NCBI GenBank assembly: GCA_937926355.1
Contig: CALAZP010000068.1
Span: 1 to 6,246 of the forward strand
DNA from: an uncultured Saprospirales bacterium
GTDB taxonomy: Bacteria > Bacteroidota > Bacteroidia > Chitinophagales > Saprospiraceae
Direction: 5' to 3'
Length of the DNA stretch: 6,246 nt
In this document: one piece after another, positions 5,969 to 6,246 of the stretch
Layout: each line of letters begins with the position of its first letter
Position numbering within the stretch: the stretch's first letter is position 1
Notes under the pieces: model-generated
The model's database searches: none
Told to the model about the DNA's origin: nothing
The model's input: the letters and a program-made list of their open reading frames with translations, nothing else
Made by a program: the position numbers and the translations under genes

Positions 5969-6246
5969 ATGGAACTTCCCATTTTTCAAGTAGATGCTTT
6001 TGCCACTGAGGTCTTTAAAGGAAATCCAGCAGCTGTGGTCCTTTTACCAAACGAGATTCCAGAGTCCATCATGCAAGAAATAGCTTCAGAAAATAATCTA
6101 TCGGAAACGGCCTTTGTGCGTTTGGATTTAATTCCTTTTGAAATTCGGTGGTTTACTCCCACCACTGAGGTGGACCTATGCGGACATGCCACTCTTGCTT
6201 CCGCATTTGTCTTGTTTACAGAAGAAATTTTTCAAGAGGAAGTTTT
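5969..6246 (+). CDS. PhzF-family isomerase/epimerase-like protein, N-terminal part only
   Basis: The ATG at 5969 opens a frame of 92 complete codons that runs off the right edge. It shows the PhzF hallmarks in order: FQVDAFATEVFKGNPAAVV (6-24), the motif NLSETAF with the probable catalytic Glu46 (43-49), and WFTPTTEVDLCGHATLASAFVLF (61-83). PhzF of phenazine producers isomerises trans-2,3-dihydro-3-hydroxyanthranilate, but the wider family, of diaminopimelate-epimerase fold, is far more widespread than phenazine synthesis, and most members have no known substrate. No other phenazine genes are visible here, so phenazine production is not implied. It lies 5 bases after the second methyltransferase gene and is surely in the same transcript. 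Family members are usually about 260-300 residues, so roughly two thirds is missing. Confidence 0.93.
   Translation, partial: MELPIFQVDAFATEVFKGNPAAVVLLPNEIPESIMQEIASENNLSETAFVRLDLIPFEIRWFTPTTEVDLCGHATLASAFVLFTEEIFQEEV

Noticed and set aside
5986..6192. 68-residue minus-strand open frame
   Set aside because: It is antisense to the PhzF motifs NLSETAF and CGHAT, which show that the plus strand is coding.
5969..6246. Phenazine biosynthesis cluster
   Set aside because: PhzF-family proteins are widespread outside phenazine pathways, and no other phz gene is visible.

Overview
The window looks like chromosomal DNA of a member of the Bacteroidota, probably of the Cytophagales/Flavobacteriia type. 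The evidence is a secreted M1 peptidase of the Bacteroidota style (GMEYP exopeptidase motif, HEVGH zinc motif), a DUF4199 membrane protein, the near absence of Shine-Dalgarno sequences with A-rich tracts before starts instead, moderate to low GC, and a possible TTG/TAnnTTTG promoter. No mobile element, RNA gene or CRISPR array was seen, and the coding density is ordinary.

Layout. On the minus strand, bases 1-1513 hold the N-terminal 504 residues of an exported M1-family zinc metallopeptidase whose 3' end lies beyond the left edge. A 105-base divergent spacer (1514-1618) carries short TGTAC/GTACA repeats, an inverted repeat and a candidate promoter for the peptidase. All other genes are on the plus strand: a photolyase/cryptochrome-family flavoprotein (1619-2983), an unrecognised polytopic membrane protein (3057-3941), a DUF4199 membrane protein (3986-4465), two adjacent but dissimilar class I SAM-dependent methyltransferases (4533-5144 and 5151-5963), and the start of a PhzF-family protein (5969 to the right edge).

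How the genes fit together. The last three genes are separated by only 6 and 5 bases and are almost certainly co-transcribed; the two membrane-protein genes upstream (gaps of 44 and 67 bases) may belong to the same unit. The photolyase gene is followed by a perfect 16-base palindrome before the next gene. No single pathway links the genes: this is a mix of light-dependent DNA repair or light sensing, protein degradation at the cell surface, membrane proteins and small-molecule enzymes.

The points most worth a second look are the photolyase-like protein, which by alignment keeps only the middle tryptophan of the classical electron-transfer triad, and the repeat-rich divergent spacer in front of it. 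I did not see convincing evidence of a wholly new multi-gene system.
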